Origin: DASRDZ01 sp035569495
GTDB taxonomy: Bacteria > Chloroflexota > Dormibacteria > Aeolococcales > Aeolococcaceae
Direction of reading: 5' to 3'
DNA length: 64,000 nt
Assembly: GCA_035569495.1 (NCBI GenBank)
Contig: DATMMX010000036.1
Coordinates: 1-64,000, forward strand
Part shown: in pieces, positions 1-9,171 of the stretch
Layout: each line of letters starts with the position of its first letter
Position numbering within the stretch: position 1 is the first letter of the stretch
Position numbers and translations under genes: made by a program
Notes under the pieces: generated by a model
What the model saw: only the letters and a program-made list of their open reading frames with translations
Told to the model about the DNA's origin: nothing
Database searches by the model: none

Positions 1-50
1 ACCGCCCGGTCGTCCGCAGCTCTCCGCAGGGCGGCCGGGTCGGTGGCGGG

Positions 51-84
51 GGGAACGCTGGCTTTCGGCCGCACTCCAGCGGCG
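51..84. repeat. 34-bp direct repeat, copy 1
   Basis: Positions 51-84 are identical to 139-172, beginning GGGAACGCTGG and ending CCAGCGGCG. A further 7 bases (GCTGGCG) recur just after each copy, at 89-95 and 176-182, with a one-base difference in spacing. No gene is recognisable in 1-303; this stretch holds the two repeats, a hairpin and the control region of the TetR gene. Confidence 0.9.
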
Positions 85-94
85 AAAAGCTGGC

Positions 95-112
95 GTGGGG
101 TGCTCCCCCCAC
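95..112. other. GC-rich hairpin between the repeats
   Basis: GTGGGG (95-100) pairs with CCCCAC (107-112) around a six-base loop. No T tract follows on either strand, so it is not a clear terminator. It lies between the two 34-bp repeats and may be the tail of a gene outside the window. Confidence 0.5.
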
Positions 113-138
113 GGTGCGCGTCAGCGCACGGATAGACA

Positions 139-172
139 GGGAACGCTGGCTTTCGGCCGCACTCCAGCGGCG
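139..172. repeat. 34-bp direct repeat, copy 2
   Basis: Second exact copy of the repeat at 51-84, start-to-start distance 88 bp. It ends 84 bp before the palindrome upstream of the TetR gene. Confidence 0.9.
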
Positions 173-255
173 GTTGCTGGCGGGTCTTCATGCGCTCACA
201 TTCGGGAACGCGTCACGGCGCGCTGCGGATGAATTTACATCCGTCCATGTGAACA

Positions 256-271
256 GACCGGGCGCCCGGTC
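256..271. promoter_or_regulatory. 16-bp perfect palindrome, probable TetR operator
   Basis: GACCGGGCGCCCGGTC reads the same on both strands and sits 32 bp before the start codon of the TetR-family gene at 304. TetR regulators usually bind palindromes of this size and often repress themselves, so autoregulation is the simplest reading. No binding data are available. Confidence 0.55.
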
Positions 272-290
272 AACGCCGCGACCGGTGTGC

Positions 291-296
291 TACTTT
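291..296 (+). promoter_or_regulatory. -10-like TACTTT of the TetR gene
   Basis: TACTTT lies 7 nt before the ATG at 304 and there is no Shine-Dalgarno sequence. The spacing would place transcription start at or next to the A of ATG, giving a leaderless mRNA. Confidence 0.4.
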
Positions 297-303
297 CGCG
301 CGA

Positions 304-882
304 ATGAAGAAGCGCGTTCGGGATCCCGAGGGCAAGCGCATTGCGCTGCTCGACGCCGGTCTTCGTCTCGCCGACGAGAACGGCATGGCGAACATGAGTG
401 TCAACGACGTGGCCGCTGCAGCCGGTGTCGGCAAGGGCAGCTTCTACGTCCACTTCGTCGACCGGGCGGCGTTCCTGCTGGAGCTGCACCGCGGCTTCCA
501 CGACGCGCTGCTGGAGGACATCGAGAGCGCCGTCGACGGCACCAAGCCGGGCATGGATCGTTTGGTGACCGCGACAACCACGTTCCTCGACACCGCGCTG
601 CGCGAGCGCACCGTACGCGCACTGCTGCTCGACGCGCGGGCCGAGCCGCAGATCGCCGACGAGATCGCCACGCGCACCGCGCGCATCACCCGGCTGATCG
701 AGCAGGACCTGCGCGCCGAGGGCTGGCCCGACCCCGCGCCGGCGGCCCGGCTGTACGTCGCCATGTGCACCGAGGCGGCGCTCAGCGAGCTGGCCCGCGG
801 ACGCCGCGACAACACGCTGCGCCGCAGCCTGCTGCGCTACGTCACCCGCGAGGGGCTGCCCGCGCCGCGCGTCCGTCGCTGA
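304..882 (+). CDS. TetR/AcrR family transcriptional regulator
   Basis: 192-residue repressor of the usual TetR length. The N-terminal helix-turn-helix is clear around residues 25-55, with the typical recognition-helix pattern VGKGSFYVHF. The C-terminal two thirds is an alpha-helical ligand-binding domain without recognisable ligand specificity. The ATG at 304 is chosen because it directly precedes the HTH and follows a -10-like hexamer at leaderless spacing. A 16-bp palindrome at 256-271 is its likely operator. No adjacent efflux or enzyme gene runs from the same promoter inside the window, so the target may lie beyond the left edge. The next gene, at 938-1144, converges on it. Confidence 0.88.
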   Translation: MKKRVRDPEGKRIALLDAGLRLADENGMANMSVNDVAAAAGVGKGSFYVHFVDRAAFLLELHRGFHDALLEDIESAVDGTKPGMDRLVTATTTFLDTALRERTVRALLLDARAEPQIADEIATRTARITRLIEQDLRAEGWPDPAPAARLYVAMCTEAALSELARGRRDNTLRRSLLRYVTREGLPAPRVRR

Positions 883-937
883 GCGCACCACACCGCCCCC
901 GCGGCCACTAAGAGTTCGCGCCGAGGCTGACCGGAAG

Positions 938-1144
938 TCAGCGGGCCAGGACGTCGATCAGCAGCCGTTCGCTGCGGTGAAATTTGACCCCGCAGTCGCC
1001 GCAGCGGAAGACCAGCCGCAGGGCGATCACCCCGACCACCCCGGCGCCGTCGGCCCCGCAGGCGGGGCAGCGGGCATGGTGCCCGGCGTACTCCTGGGGC
1101 ACCGGCCGCATCGGCACCACGGCAGGCTTGGGCCGGCGCCTCAT
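938..1144 (-). CDS. Small zinc-ribbon protein
   Basis: A 68-residue protein from the ATG at 1144; a GTG at 1159 would add five residues. Two Cys-x-x-Cys knuckles (CPAC and CGDC), about 25 residues apart, form a four-cysteine zinc-ribbon pattern. The N-terminus is basic and proline-rich. Such proteins often bind nucleic acid or are stand-alone metal-binding modules; I cannot assign a function. It is divergent from the sigma-factor gene, which itself begins with a four-cysteine ribbon. Reading frames on the opposite strand here lack any recognisable pattern, which favours the minus-strand call. Confidence 0.5.
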   Translation of the reverse strand: MRRRPKPAVVPMRPVPQEYAGHHARCPACGADGAGVVGVIALRLVFRCGDCGVKFHRSERLLIDVLAR

Positions 1145-1414
1145 CGGACCCGGTCCCACTGCATGGCTGCGCTCCGTCGTGCCCCATCTCGCCGATCGCT
1201 GCGATCATGCCGACCCCGGGCGGACGAAATCAGCGGCACAAGGTCACCTGCCGAGTGTGACCAAAGGCCCCGTCAACGCGTTGTTTAACTGTCGGTACCC
1301 CCAAGCGGTCAGACTCAGGGTCATCACCTCGCCAATGTGTGAGTTTGAACTCGGTCCCGATCGGTGACACTGAAGACGACCTCCCCGGACCTCCCGGCTC
1401 CTCCTCCTTTTGCC

Positions 1415-2617
<1,203 letters not shown>

Positions 2618-2672
2618 GCCTGCCATCGCCGCCGCCACCCGCACGAGGCGGACCCGGCGCTGGCCGTCCCTC

Positions 2673-3311
2673 GTGCTCATGGGGCTCGGGGCGGGGCTGA
2701 TCGGCGCGGGCATCGCCGTCCTCGCGGTGCCGCTGATCGGCACCTGGGTGCGCGGCAACGCCGACGACCAGGCGCTGCGCGACTGGAACAGCGGCGGCTC
2801 CGCCGCCCTGGCCGGCGCTCCCAACGCACCCGACGCCGTGCCCGGCTCCTCGACGGCCACCTCCCCCTCGCCGGGCGCCGGCGTGGCCGCGCCGGCGTGC
2901 AAGCCGGGCGCCGCGCCGGCCACCGACTACGCCCTGGTCACCTTCCCCAGCCTGGCCCAGTACGGCTACTCGGGAGTTGCCGGCAACGGTGACTGGAACA
3001 TGCTGCACCAGCGCTCGATGGTGCACTACACCACCAGCGCCGCACCCGGCCAGCAGGGCAACGTCATCGTGGCCTTCCACCGCGAGCCCCACTACGAGCA
3101 CATCGACCAGCTCAACGTCGGCGACGTGGTCACCGTGCAGGACCGCAGCTGCACGGTCTTCACCTACCGCATCACCCAGCGCTGGACTGAGTCTCCCGGC
3201 AACGTGAGCCAGCTCGTCGCCACCTCGGGCCACGACCTCACCCTGATCACCTGCACCCCCTGGTGGCGCGACTACAACCGCATCGTCTGGAGGGCGACGC
3301 TGGTCCCCTAG
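2673..3311 (+). CDS. Class D/E-like sortase
   Basis: Membrane-anchored transpeptidase that would join a C-terminally sorted protein to the cell wall. From the GTG at 2673 it has 212 residues: a membrane helix at about 1-25, a Ser/Pro/Ala-rich linker, then the sortase beta-barrel. Catalytic residues are visible: His136 in AFHRE, Cys194 in TLITC and Arg203 in NRIVW, with the His-Cys spacing of 58 expected for the family. The reading frame stays open upstream to about 2619 and encodes an Arg-rich stretch (RTRRTRRW) that would suit a membrane-insertion signal, but I see no ATG, GTG or TTG there. No LPxTG- or LAxTG-tailed substrate was noticed in the window. Confidence 0.85.
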   Translation: MLMGLGAGLIGAGIAVLAVPLIGTWVRGNADDQALRDWNSGGSAALAGAPNAPDAVPGSSTATSPSPGAGVAAPACKPGAAPATDYALVTFPSLAQYGYSGVAGNGDWNMLHQRSMVHYTTSAAPGQQGNVIVAFHREPHYEHIDQLNVGDVVTVQDRSCTVFTYRITQRWTESPGNVSQLVATSGHDLTLITCTPWWRDYNRIVWRATLVP

Positions 3312-3377
3312 GCTTGCGTTGAGCACGCCTCTGCGTGTTATATGTCATCGGCGCTATCAAATAATCCGGTAGCGTTG

Positions 3378-3650
3378 ATGATGATTGACGCAATTGCCAC
3401 CACCCGTTCACTCCCCTGGCCGGCGCGGCAGCCCCGGCGCCGCAGCCGGCTGCTGGCGCCCGGCACCCGCTCGCGCGCGGCGGCGCGGCACGGCCTCCGT
3501 GGTGGGCTGCAGGCGATGTGCCTGTCGGCGGCGCTGCTGGCCGCCACGGGCGCGCTGGGCTCCTCGCGCGGGCCGGTCGAGCTCAACCAGCCGGCCCACA
3601 CCGGGGTGCACGTGAGCACGGCGGTCGCAGGAATGGGGACATGGCGCTAG
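3378..3650 (+). CDS. Possible small secreted or membrane protein
   Basis: Weak candidate of about 90 residues beginning ATGATG at 3378; an in-frame ATG at 3342 would add 12. It has an Arg-rich N-terminal part, a hydrophobic stretch (AMCLSAALLAATGALG) and a short polar tail, resembling an export signal with little mature protein. No Shine-Dalgarno is visible. The preceding 3330-3400 stretch is the most AT-rich in the area and may simply be a promoter. It could be non-coding. Confidence 0.25.
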   Translation: MMIDAIATTRSLPWPARQPRRRSRLLAPGTRSRAAARHGLRGGLQAMCLSAALLAATGALGSSRGPVELNQPAHTGVHVSTAVAGMGTWR

Positions 3651-3688
3651 GCTGCGTCCCAGGGGCTGCAAAGGATGCAAGGGATTCG

Positions 3689-3985
3689 ATGAACGCAATC
3701 GACGACGACCTGCGCGCGCTCCTCCTCGACGGGCTGCCGCCGCGGGTCCAGGGCATGGCCGAGGCCATCGTGGTCGAGTGGGAGAGCGCGGTCGGCGCCG
3801 TCCCCGAGCTAGAGCGGCTGGCCGTGGAGGACGTGCGGGCCCTGGTCGCCCTGGGCGCCCAGGCTCGTGAGGAGGCGTTGCGCCGCCGCTGGAGCCGTCT
3901 CCACGACGTGCCCCGCTTCGAGCTCACCGGCCGGCCGGTGCGCCGCGGCCACGGCGCCGCCGGCCGCACCGTCGCCGCTCACTAG
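3689..3985 (+). CDS. Hypothetical 98-residue protein
   Basis: Starts at ATG 3689 with AAGGG five bases upstream, a plausible ribosome site. The product is helical and acidic in its first half (MNAIDDDLRALLLDG) and basic at the end, with no signal peptide, membrane segment or motif I recognise. Its last 177 bp overlap antisense with the 3' end of the diguanylate cyclase gene. That part of the cyclase frame lies beyond its GGDEF domain and is low in complexity, so the overlap may be a true tail-to-tail arrangement or one of the two ends may be misread. Confidence 0.4.
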   Translation: MNAIDDDLRALLLDGLPPRVQGMAEAIVVEWESAVGAVPELERLAVEDVRALVALGAQAREEALRRRWSRLHDVPRFELTGRPVRRGHGAAGRTVAAH

Positions 3986-5440
3986 AGCCGCCGGCCGCCC
4001 GCGCTTGCAGCGGTAGAGGCGGCGGTCGGCGACGGCGAGGAGGCCCTCGGCGTCGCGGGCGTCCGCCGGGTAGGCGGCCAGGCCGGCGCTGATCGACAGC
4101 CAGGCGGCGTCGCGGCCGAGGCGGGCGCGGGCGTCGGCGAGGACGCGCTCGGCGCCGCCGCCGCCCGCGTCGGGGAGGAGCATGGCGAACTCGTCGCCGC
4201 CGAGACGGTAGACCCGGTCGCTGGTGCGGGCCCCGGCGCTGAGCGCGGTGGCCACCGCCACCAGGGCGCGGTCGCCGGCCAGGTGGCCGCTGCTGTCGTT
4301 GACCCGCTTGAGGTCGTCGAGGTCGACCATCAGCACCACCAGGCCGGCGCCGCGGCGCCCGGCGATGTCGAGCAGCTGGGCCAGGTCCTCGTCGAAGGCG
4401 CGACGGTTGCGCACCGCGGTGAGCTCGTCGGTGAGCGCCTGGCGGGCGCGCTCGACGAGCACGGCGTGGTGGTCGCGGAGCAGGAGCAGCTGGCGGCCCA
4501 CCACCAGCGCCGAGACCACGGCGATGCCGCTGCCCACCAGCCGGGTGTCCCACCCCATGCCCACCGAGACGAACCAGAGCCCGGTGAGGGGCACGAAGGC
4601 GAGGTAGGGCATCAGCGTTCGCGGCGACAGCCAGCGCTGCACGGCCACGTCGCGGCGCGACGCCGGCACCTCGACGGGCTCCAGCCGGGGCGCCAGCGCC
4701 ACCAGCGCGTAGGGCGGCCCGAACAGCGCGGTCAGCCACCAGGGGACGACCGGGCCGGAGCGGATCTGCAGCGTGGCCTCGAACAGGGTGAGCACACTGA
4801 AGGCCCCCAGGGCCACCACCAGGAGCGCGATGGAGCGGGCGTCACGGCCGCGGGGCACCCGGTAGAGCAGCCACAGGCCGCCGGCGAAGAGGCCGACGTC
4901 CGAGGCCCAGGTGATCCCCGAGGCGAGCGAGATGGTGCTGTGCTCCGCCGCCAGCGGCACCACCATGAGCGGGATGCTGGCCACGGTCAGCGAGCAGACC
5001 AGGATGGCGACGTCGATCAGGGTGGCCAGACCGCCCTCGAAGCCCTCCTCGCGGATGGCGCGGCGGCAGAGGGCGCCGAAGAGGAACGGGTAGGCGCCGA
5101 GCAGCAGGACCAGGCCGCCCACCGCCCAGGGCCCGCGCACGCCGAGGTTGTCGAGGATGCTGAAGAGGTAGGCGCCGGCGAGCAGCCACAGGCCGATGCG
5201 CACCAGTCCCCAGAAGGCGGCGACGCGGGCGACGCGCACCCGTCCCGCCGCCACCGCCCCGGCGACGATCAGCGCACCCACGCCGGCGTTGGCGACGGCG
5301 CGCTGCGTCGAGGCCGCGGCGCCAAGTGGGTCGGCGAGCGCCGCGGCGGCGAAGGCGAGCAGCGCCGCGGGGACGGCGACCGCCAGCGGCACACCCCCCC
5401 GACGACGCCAAGGCAGGACGATCTGAAGCAACGTCGGCAT
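3809..5440 (-). CDS. Membrane diguanylate cyclase (GGDEF)
   Basis: Makes cyclic di-GMP from two GTP. About 543 residues from the ATG at 5440; the GAGAGAG just upstream acts as ribosome site. Roughly nine hydrophobic helices fill residues 1-320, forming a membrane sensor of unknown ligand. A GGDEF domain follows with the active-site motif LGGDEFAMLLP and substrate residues in DLDDLKRVND. The inhibitory I-site is present as RTSD five residues before GGDEF, so product inhibition is expected. The last 55 or so residues after the domain are Ala/Gly-rich and overlap the opposite-strand ORF at 3689-3985. A second GGDEF protein lies at 6725-9112. Confidence 0.88.
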   Translation of the reverse strand: MPTLLQIVLPWRRRGGVPLAVAVPAALLAFAAAALADPLGAAASTQRAVANAGVGALIVAGAVAAGRVRVARVAAFWGLVRIGLWLLAGAYLFSILDNLGVRGPWAVGGLVLLLGAYPFLFGALCRRAIREEGFEGGLATLIDVAILVCSLTVASIPLMVVPLAAEHSTISLASGITWASDVGLFAGGLWLLYRVPRGRDARSIALLVVALGAFSVLTLFEATLQIRSGPVVPWWLTALFGPPYALVALAPRLEPVEVPASRRDVAVQRWLSPRTLMPYLAFVPLTGLWFVSVGMGWDTRLVGSGIAVVSALVVGRQLLLLRDHHAVLVERARQALTDELTAVRNRRAFDEDLAQLLDIAGRRGAGLVVLMVDLDDLKRVNDSSGHLAGDRALVAVATALSAGARTSDRVYRLGGDEFAMLLPDAGGGGAERVLADARARLGRDAAWLSISAGLAAYPADARDAEGLLAVADRRLYRCKRGRPAALVSGDGAAGGAVAAAHRPAGELEAGHVVETAPAAAQRLLTSLGAQGDQGPHVLHGQPL

Positions 5441-5567
5441 CTCTCTCTGTTGCCGAAATCGTGCGCCTCGCCGCGGTGCGCACGCCACCGATCAGCGCAA
5501 CATCCGCTTGTCGAATCGGTGACGGCGGTGTGAAGGGGAACATGCCTTGTGCGCCGCGCACCAGGGA

Positions 5568-6728
5568 CTACGGGCAGGCGTCGTTGATGCCGGGACCGTC
5601 GAGCAGCGGCTTGGACATTCCCAGCAGCTCGCGCGAGCTGCGCAGCATGCGGTCGAGGATCGCCCTCCCCTCCCCCGCCGCCGGGTCGAGCGGCCGCGGC
5701 TGCACGTCACCGTCGATGCGCACCGGCACGTACTGCACGCCGACCAGGCGTGCGCCGTCGAACCAGTACTTGCCGATCACCCCCTCCTGGGTGCCGGTGC
5801 TCCAGTTCTGGTCGAAGATGAAGTTGCCGTGCGCGTAGGTGATCAGGTGGCCGTTGTACATCTCGCTGCCCTGCACGCAATGGGGGTGGTTGCCGATGAC
5901 GATGTCGGCGCCGTCGTCCACGGCCAGGCGGCCGGCCTGCTTGGGGTCGTCGGGGGCGATGCCCGCGGCGGACTGCGGGTAGGTCTCGTACTCGCGGCCC
6001 CAGTGGAACTGCACCACCACCACGTCGGCCTGGGCGCGCGCCCTGCCGATCAGGTCGTGCAGCGCGGCCGGGTCGAGCTTGCTGCCGACCAGGTTCATGC
6101 CCACGAAGGCGAAGCGCAGGCCGCGGACGTCGAGCACCGCGACGCGGCTGAAGCCGGTGACCTGCATGGCGTGCGACTGCAGCACCGCGACCGTCTGGTC
6201 GAGGCCTGACTGGCCCTGGTTGGTGCTGTGGTTGTTGGCGACGTTGACCACGTCGACGCCGGCGCCCTGCAGTGCGGCGGCGAAGCGGGCGTCGGCGCAG
6301 AAGGTGAAGCCGGTGACGATGTCGGGACACGACGGCAGCAGCGGCGACTCCAGGTTGACGAAGGTGACGTCGCCGGAGCTGAGGATGTCCTTGGTGGCGG
6401 CCAGCGGGTAGTTCCAGTCGCCGCGGATGCGGATGAGGTGGCCGGCCTCGCGCGCCGGGATCATGTCGCCGGTGACCACCATGAGGCGCAGCTTCGCCGG
6501 GTCGACGCCGGGGAACGACGGCGCCGCGCCGCTGTACAGCGCCAGCGGGTCGACGTCGGGCAGCGGCTTCGGAGTTGCGGACGGAGTTGGCAGCAACGTG
6601 GACGCCGGTGGCGCGGGCGCGCTGGCGGTGGTGTGCGGCGGTGGCGCGGGCGACGAGGAGCAGGCGGTGAGCAGCGCGGCGAGCGCGGCGGCGGCTGCCG
6701 CGGGGCGGCGCAGCGGCGGCGGGCTCAG
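5568..6728 (-). CDS. CapA-family metallophosphatase-like lipoprotein
   Basis: Member of the CapA/poly-gamma-glutamate synthesis family, a calcineurin-like metallophosphatase fold. Motifs seen: GDMIPAR, NLESPL, ANNHSTNQG, HWGREYE and GNHPHCVQG...YAHGNFIFD. The first ordinary start is a TTG at 6596, but the frame upstream encodes an exporting lipoprotein signal: two Arg, an Ala/Leu-rich core and the lipobox LLTAC, with Cys encoded at 6660-6662. The only plausible start I find before it is CTG at 6728, which overlaps the TGA of the upstream GGDEF-EAL gene as CTGA. I therefore extend the gene to 6728: Cys23, Pro/Ser-rich linker, then the catalytic domain. Whether it makes a polymer or acts on another substrate is unknown. 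Confidence 0.8.
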   Translation of the reverse strand: MSPPPLRRPAAAAAALAALLTACSSSPAPPPHTTASAPAPPASTLLPTPSATPKPLPDVDPLALYSGAAPSFPGVDPAKLRLMVVTGDMIPAREAGHLIRIRGDWNYPLAATKDILSSGDVTFVNLESPLLPSCPDIVTGFTFCADARFAAALQGAGVDVVNVANNHSTNQGQSGLDQTVAVLQSHAMQVTGFSRVAVLDVRGLRFAFVGMNLVGSKLDPAALHDLIGRARAQADVVVVQFHWGREYETYPQSAAGIAPDDPKQAGRLAVDDGADIVIGNHPHCVQGSEMYNGHLITYAHGNFIFDQNWSTGTQEGVIGKYWFDGARLVGVQYVPVRIDGDVQPRPLDPAAGEGRAILDRMLRSSRELLGMSKPLLDGPGINDACP

Positions 6729-9112
6729 GGCACCGGCAGGGCGGGCCGGCCGGACACCAGGCCCTCGGGCAGATCCGGCGTCCCGGTCGCCGCGGCCGGC
6801 TCCAGCCGGACCGGCAGGCCCAGCCAGTACCCCTGTCCGAGGGTCACACCCATCTCCGCCATGCGCTGCGCCTCCTCACCGTTCTCCACGCCCTCGGCGA
6901 CCACGATCGCCGACGCCGAGCGGCCGAAGGCTACCACCGCGTTGATGGCGGCGCGCGGCCCCGGCCGGTCGGCCGCCGACACCAGGCTGCGCGCGATCTT
7001 GATGTAGTTGGGCGCTCCGGCGGCGAGCATGTCGAGGGTCGAATGGCCCTCGCCCACGTCGTCGATGGAGAAGCGGAAGCCGTGGGCGCGGTAGGCGGCC
7101 ATCACCGCGCGCAGCCGGTCGAGGTCGTGCACCGCCTCGCGCTCGCTCAGCTCCAGGACCACGTCGCCGGGGGCGATGCCCGTCCAGCGCAGCAGCAGGA
7201 GCATCTGGTCGACGTCGTGGAGCGGGTCGATCAGCGCCCACACCCCGACGTTGAGGAACAGCGGCGCGCCGGGCGGCAGCAGCCGGGCCTGGCGCATGGC
7301 GGCGCGGCGGCAGGCCCAGTCGAGGTCACGGTGCAGGCCGGCGGCGCGGGCGGCGGCGAAGAGGCCCTCGACGTCGGTCTCCGGCGGGAAGCCCTGGGGC
7401 CGGGCCAGCGCCTCGTAGCCGACCCGCTGGCCGTCGCTGAGCCGGACCACCGGCTGGTAGACGATCTCGATGCGGCCCTCCTCGAAGAGCTGCGGCACCA
7501 TCTCGTCCCAGGTGTGGCGGCGCTCGCCCGGCGCGGCCTGGGCGACACCCGACTCGACCCGGTCGCGGCCGTAGCCCTTGGCCAGGGTGAGCGCCTCCTG
7601 GGCGGCGTCCCAGGCGGAGCGCGGGTCCGCGCCGGCGGCGATCGAGCCCAGCCCGATGCTCACCCGGGGCAGCCACTCGGTGACCGGCGCGGCGTGCACC
7701 GAGCGGCGCAGCTCCTCGGCCACGGCCACCGCGGTGCCCGCCTCGAAGCCGGGCAGGAGCACGGCGAACTCGTCGCCGCCGGTGCGGGCCAGGGTGCCCA
7801 CGTCGCCGAGGCGGTCGCGTAGCGTCGCGGCGATGGCGCGGAGCAGCTCGTCGCCCGCCTCGTGGCCACCGGCGTCGTTGACGTCCTTGAGGTGGTCGAC
7901 GTCGACGGCCAGGACGCTGACCGCCTGGCCACGCGTTTCTGCCAGGACCTGCTCGAACCTGGAGCGCCGCAGCAGCCCGGTGAGCGCGTCGGTGACCGCC
8001 GCCTCGGTGAGCCGCCGGTAGCGCACCGCGTTGGCGACGGCCAGGTTGGCGAGGTGGCCGATGCCGTCGAGCACGCGCATCTGCGCGGGGTCGAAGCCGC
8101 GGGGGTCGGGCGAGGCGACGCAGAGCACGGCGTCGACGTCCCCGGCGGGCTGCAGGCGCACCATGGCGGCGCTGCGCAGGGGAGCCAGCGGGTCGGTGAC
8201 CGGCGGCGCCTCGCCGAGGGGCTCGGGCAGGGCGGCGGCGTGGGTGGCGGCGGGCTCGGGCGCCACGGCCAGCCAGGCGAGCACCGCGGCGCGCACCGGC
8301 GCCGTGTCGACCCGGCTGTCGACGTCGTGCACCGCGACGGCGCGCACCGCGCCGCCGGAGGCGTCGAGCACGGCGGCGTAGGGCGCGCGCACCACCCTGG
8401 CGGCGTGGGCCGCGACGGAGTGGAGCACCACGTCGAGGCCGAGCGAGGCGTTGAGCGCCTCGGCCGCCTCCTGCAGGCTGGTCAGCTCGCGGACGCGGCG
8501 GCGCAGCACCTCGTCGGCCAGCTTGAGCGGGTTGGCCAGGGCGATCGAGCCGGCGACGCCCTCGGCGACCTTCTGTAGCACGGCGACGTCGAGCTGGTCG
8601 AAGGCGCCGGGTAGGGTGCAGCCCATCTCCAGGACACCGAGCACGCTGCCGTCGAGCAGCACCGGCACGGCGATCATGCTCCGCGTCAGCGCGTTGCTAC
8701 CGACCGACCGGTTGGTCAGCACCACCCCGGGCGGCGGGGCGTCGAGGTCGTCGAGGACGATCGGCCTGCCCTCGGCGGCGACCCTGCCGATCACCCCCTG
8801 GCCGACCGGCAGGCGGATGTCGCGGACCTGCTCGTCGGCGAGGCCGCGGTGGGCGCCGAAGTACAGCTCGTTGCGCTCGTTGATCAGCAGGATGGCGGCG
8901 CCGCGCAGGCCGGGGCGGTCCATGGCCCGGACCATCAGGTCGAGGACGTGGCCGAGGGTGTCCTGGCTGACCCCGGCGGCGACCCCGCGGGGCAGCGCGG
9001 CGCGGCGGCGGCGTGCGGCCAGGCGGCGCCCGGCGGGCCCGAAGGGCAGCACCGACAGCACCGCGGCCATCACGGCGACGACCACGACGGTGACCAGGAT
9101 CGGCAAATCCAC
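6725..9112 (-). CDS. GAF-GGDEF-EAL cyclic-di-GMP signalling protein
   Basis: 795 residues, GTG start at 9112. One N-terminal membrane helix (about 1-25), a GAF domain at about 50-195, a second GAF-like segment at about 215-370, GGDEF at about 375-520 and EAL at about 545-775. The cyclase motif TGGDEFAVLLPG is intact but the inhibitory RxxD site is missing. In the EAL part, YEALARPQ, FLNVGV, VLELSERE, IDDVGEGHS and VVAEGVE are recognisable, but the usual K-I-D triplet is K-I-A (YIKIARSL) and DDFG is DDVG. The phosphodiesterase may therefore be weak or serve only as a sensor. Upstream, the TfuA gene ends 59 bp away on the same strand; downstream, the stop overlaps the proposed start of the CapA-like lipoprotein. 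Confidence 0.9.
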   Translation of the reverse strand: MDLPILVTVVVVAVMAAVLSVLPFGPAGRRLAARRRRAALPRGVAAGVSQDTLGHVLDLMVRAMDRPGLRGAAILLINERNELYFGAHRGLADEQVRDIRLPVGQGVIGRVAAEGRPIVLDDLDAPPPGVVLTNRSVGSNALTRSMIAVPVLLDGSVLGVLEMGCTLPGAFDQLDVAVLQKVAEGVAGSIALANPLKLADEVLRRRVRELTSLQEAAEALNASLGLDVVLHSVAAHAARVVRAPYAAVLDASGGAVRAVAVHDVDSRVDTAPVRAAVLAWLAVAPEPAATHAAALPEPLGEAPPVTDPLAPLRSAAMVRLQPAGDVDAVLCVASPDPRGFDPAQMRVLDGIGHLANLAVANAVRYRRLTEAAVTDALTGLLRRSRFEQVLAETRGQAVSVLAVDVDHLKDVNDAGGHEAGDELLRAIAATLRDRLGDVGTLARTGGDEFAVLLPGFEAGTAVAVAEELRRSVHAAPVTEWLPRVSIGLGSIAAGADPRSAWDAAQEALTLAKGYGRDRVESGVAQAAPGERRHTWDEMVPQLFEEGRIEIVYQPVVRLSDGQRVGYEALARPQGFPPETDVEGLFAAARAAGLHRDLDWACRRAAMRQARLLPPGAPLFLNVGVWALIDPLHDVDQMLLLLRWTGIAPGDVVLELSEREAVHDLDRLRAVMAAYRAHGFRFSIDDVGEGHSTLDMLAAGAPNYIKIARSLVSAADRPGPRAAINAVVAFGRSASAIVVAEGVENGEEAQRMAEMGVTLGQGYWLGLPVRLEPAAATGTPDLPEGLVSGRPALPVP

Positions 9113-9171
9113 CCCTCTATCAGGACTGCAATGGGCCGCTCGAGTCTACGACGGGCCGGAGCGGAGCGGGG

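Noticed and set aside
51..172. Possible CRISPR array at the left edge
   Set aside because: Only two repeat copies, 54 bp between them, no third unit and no cas gene.
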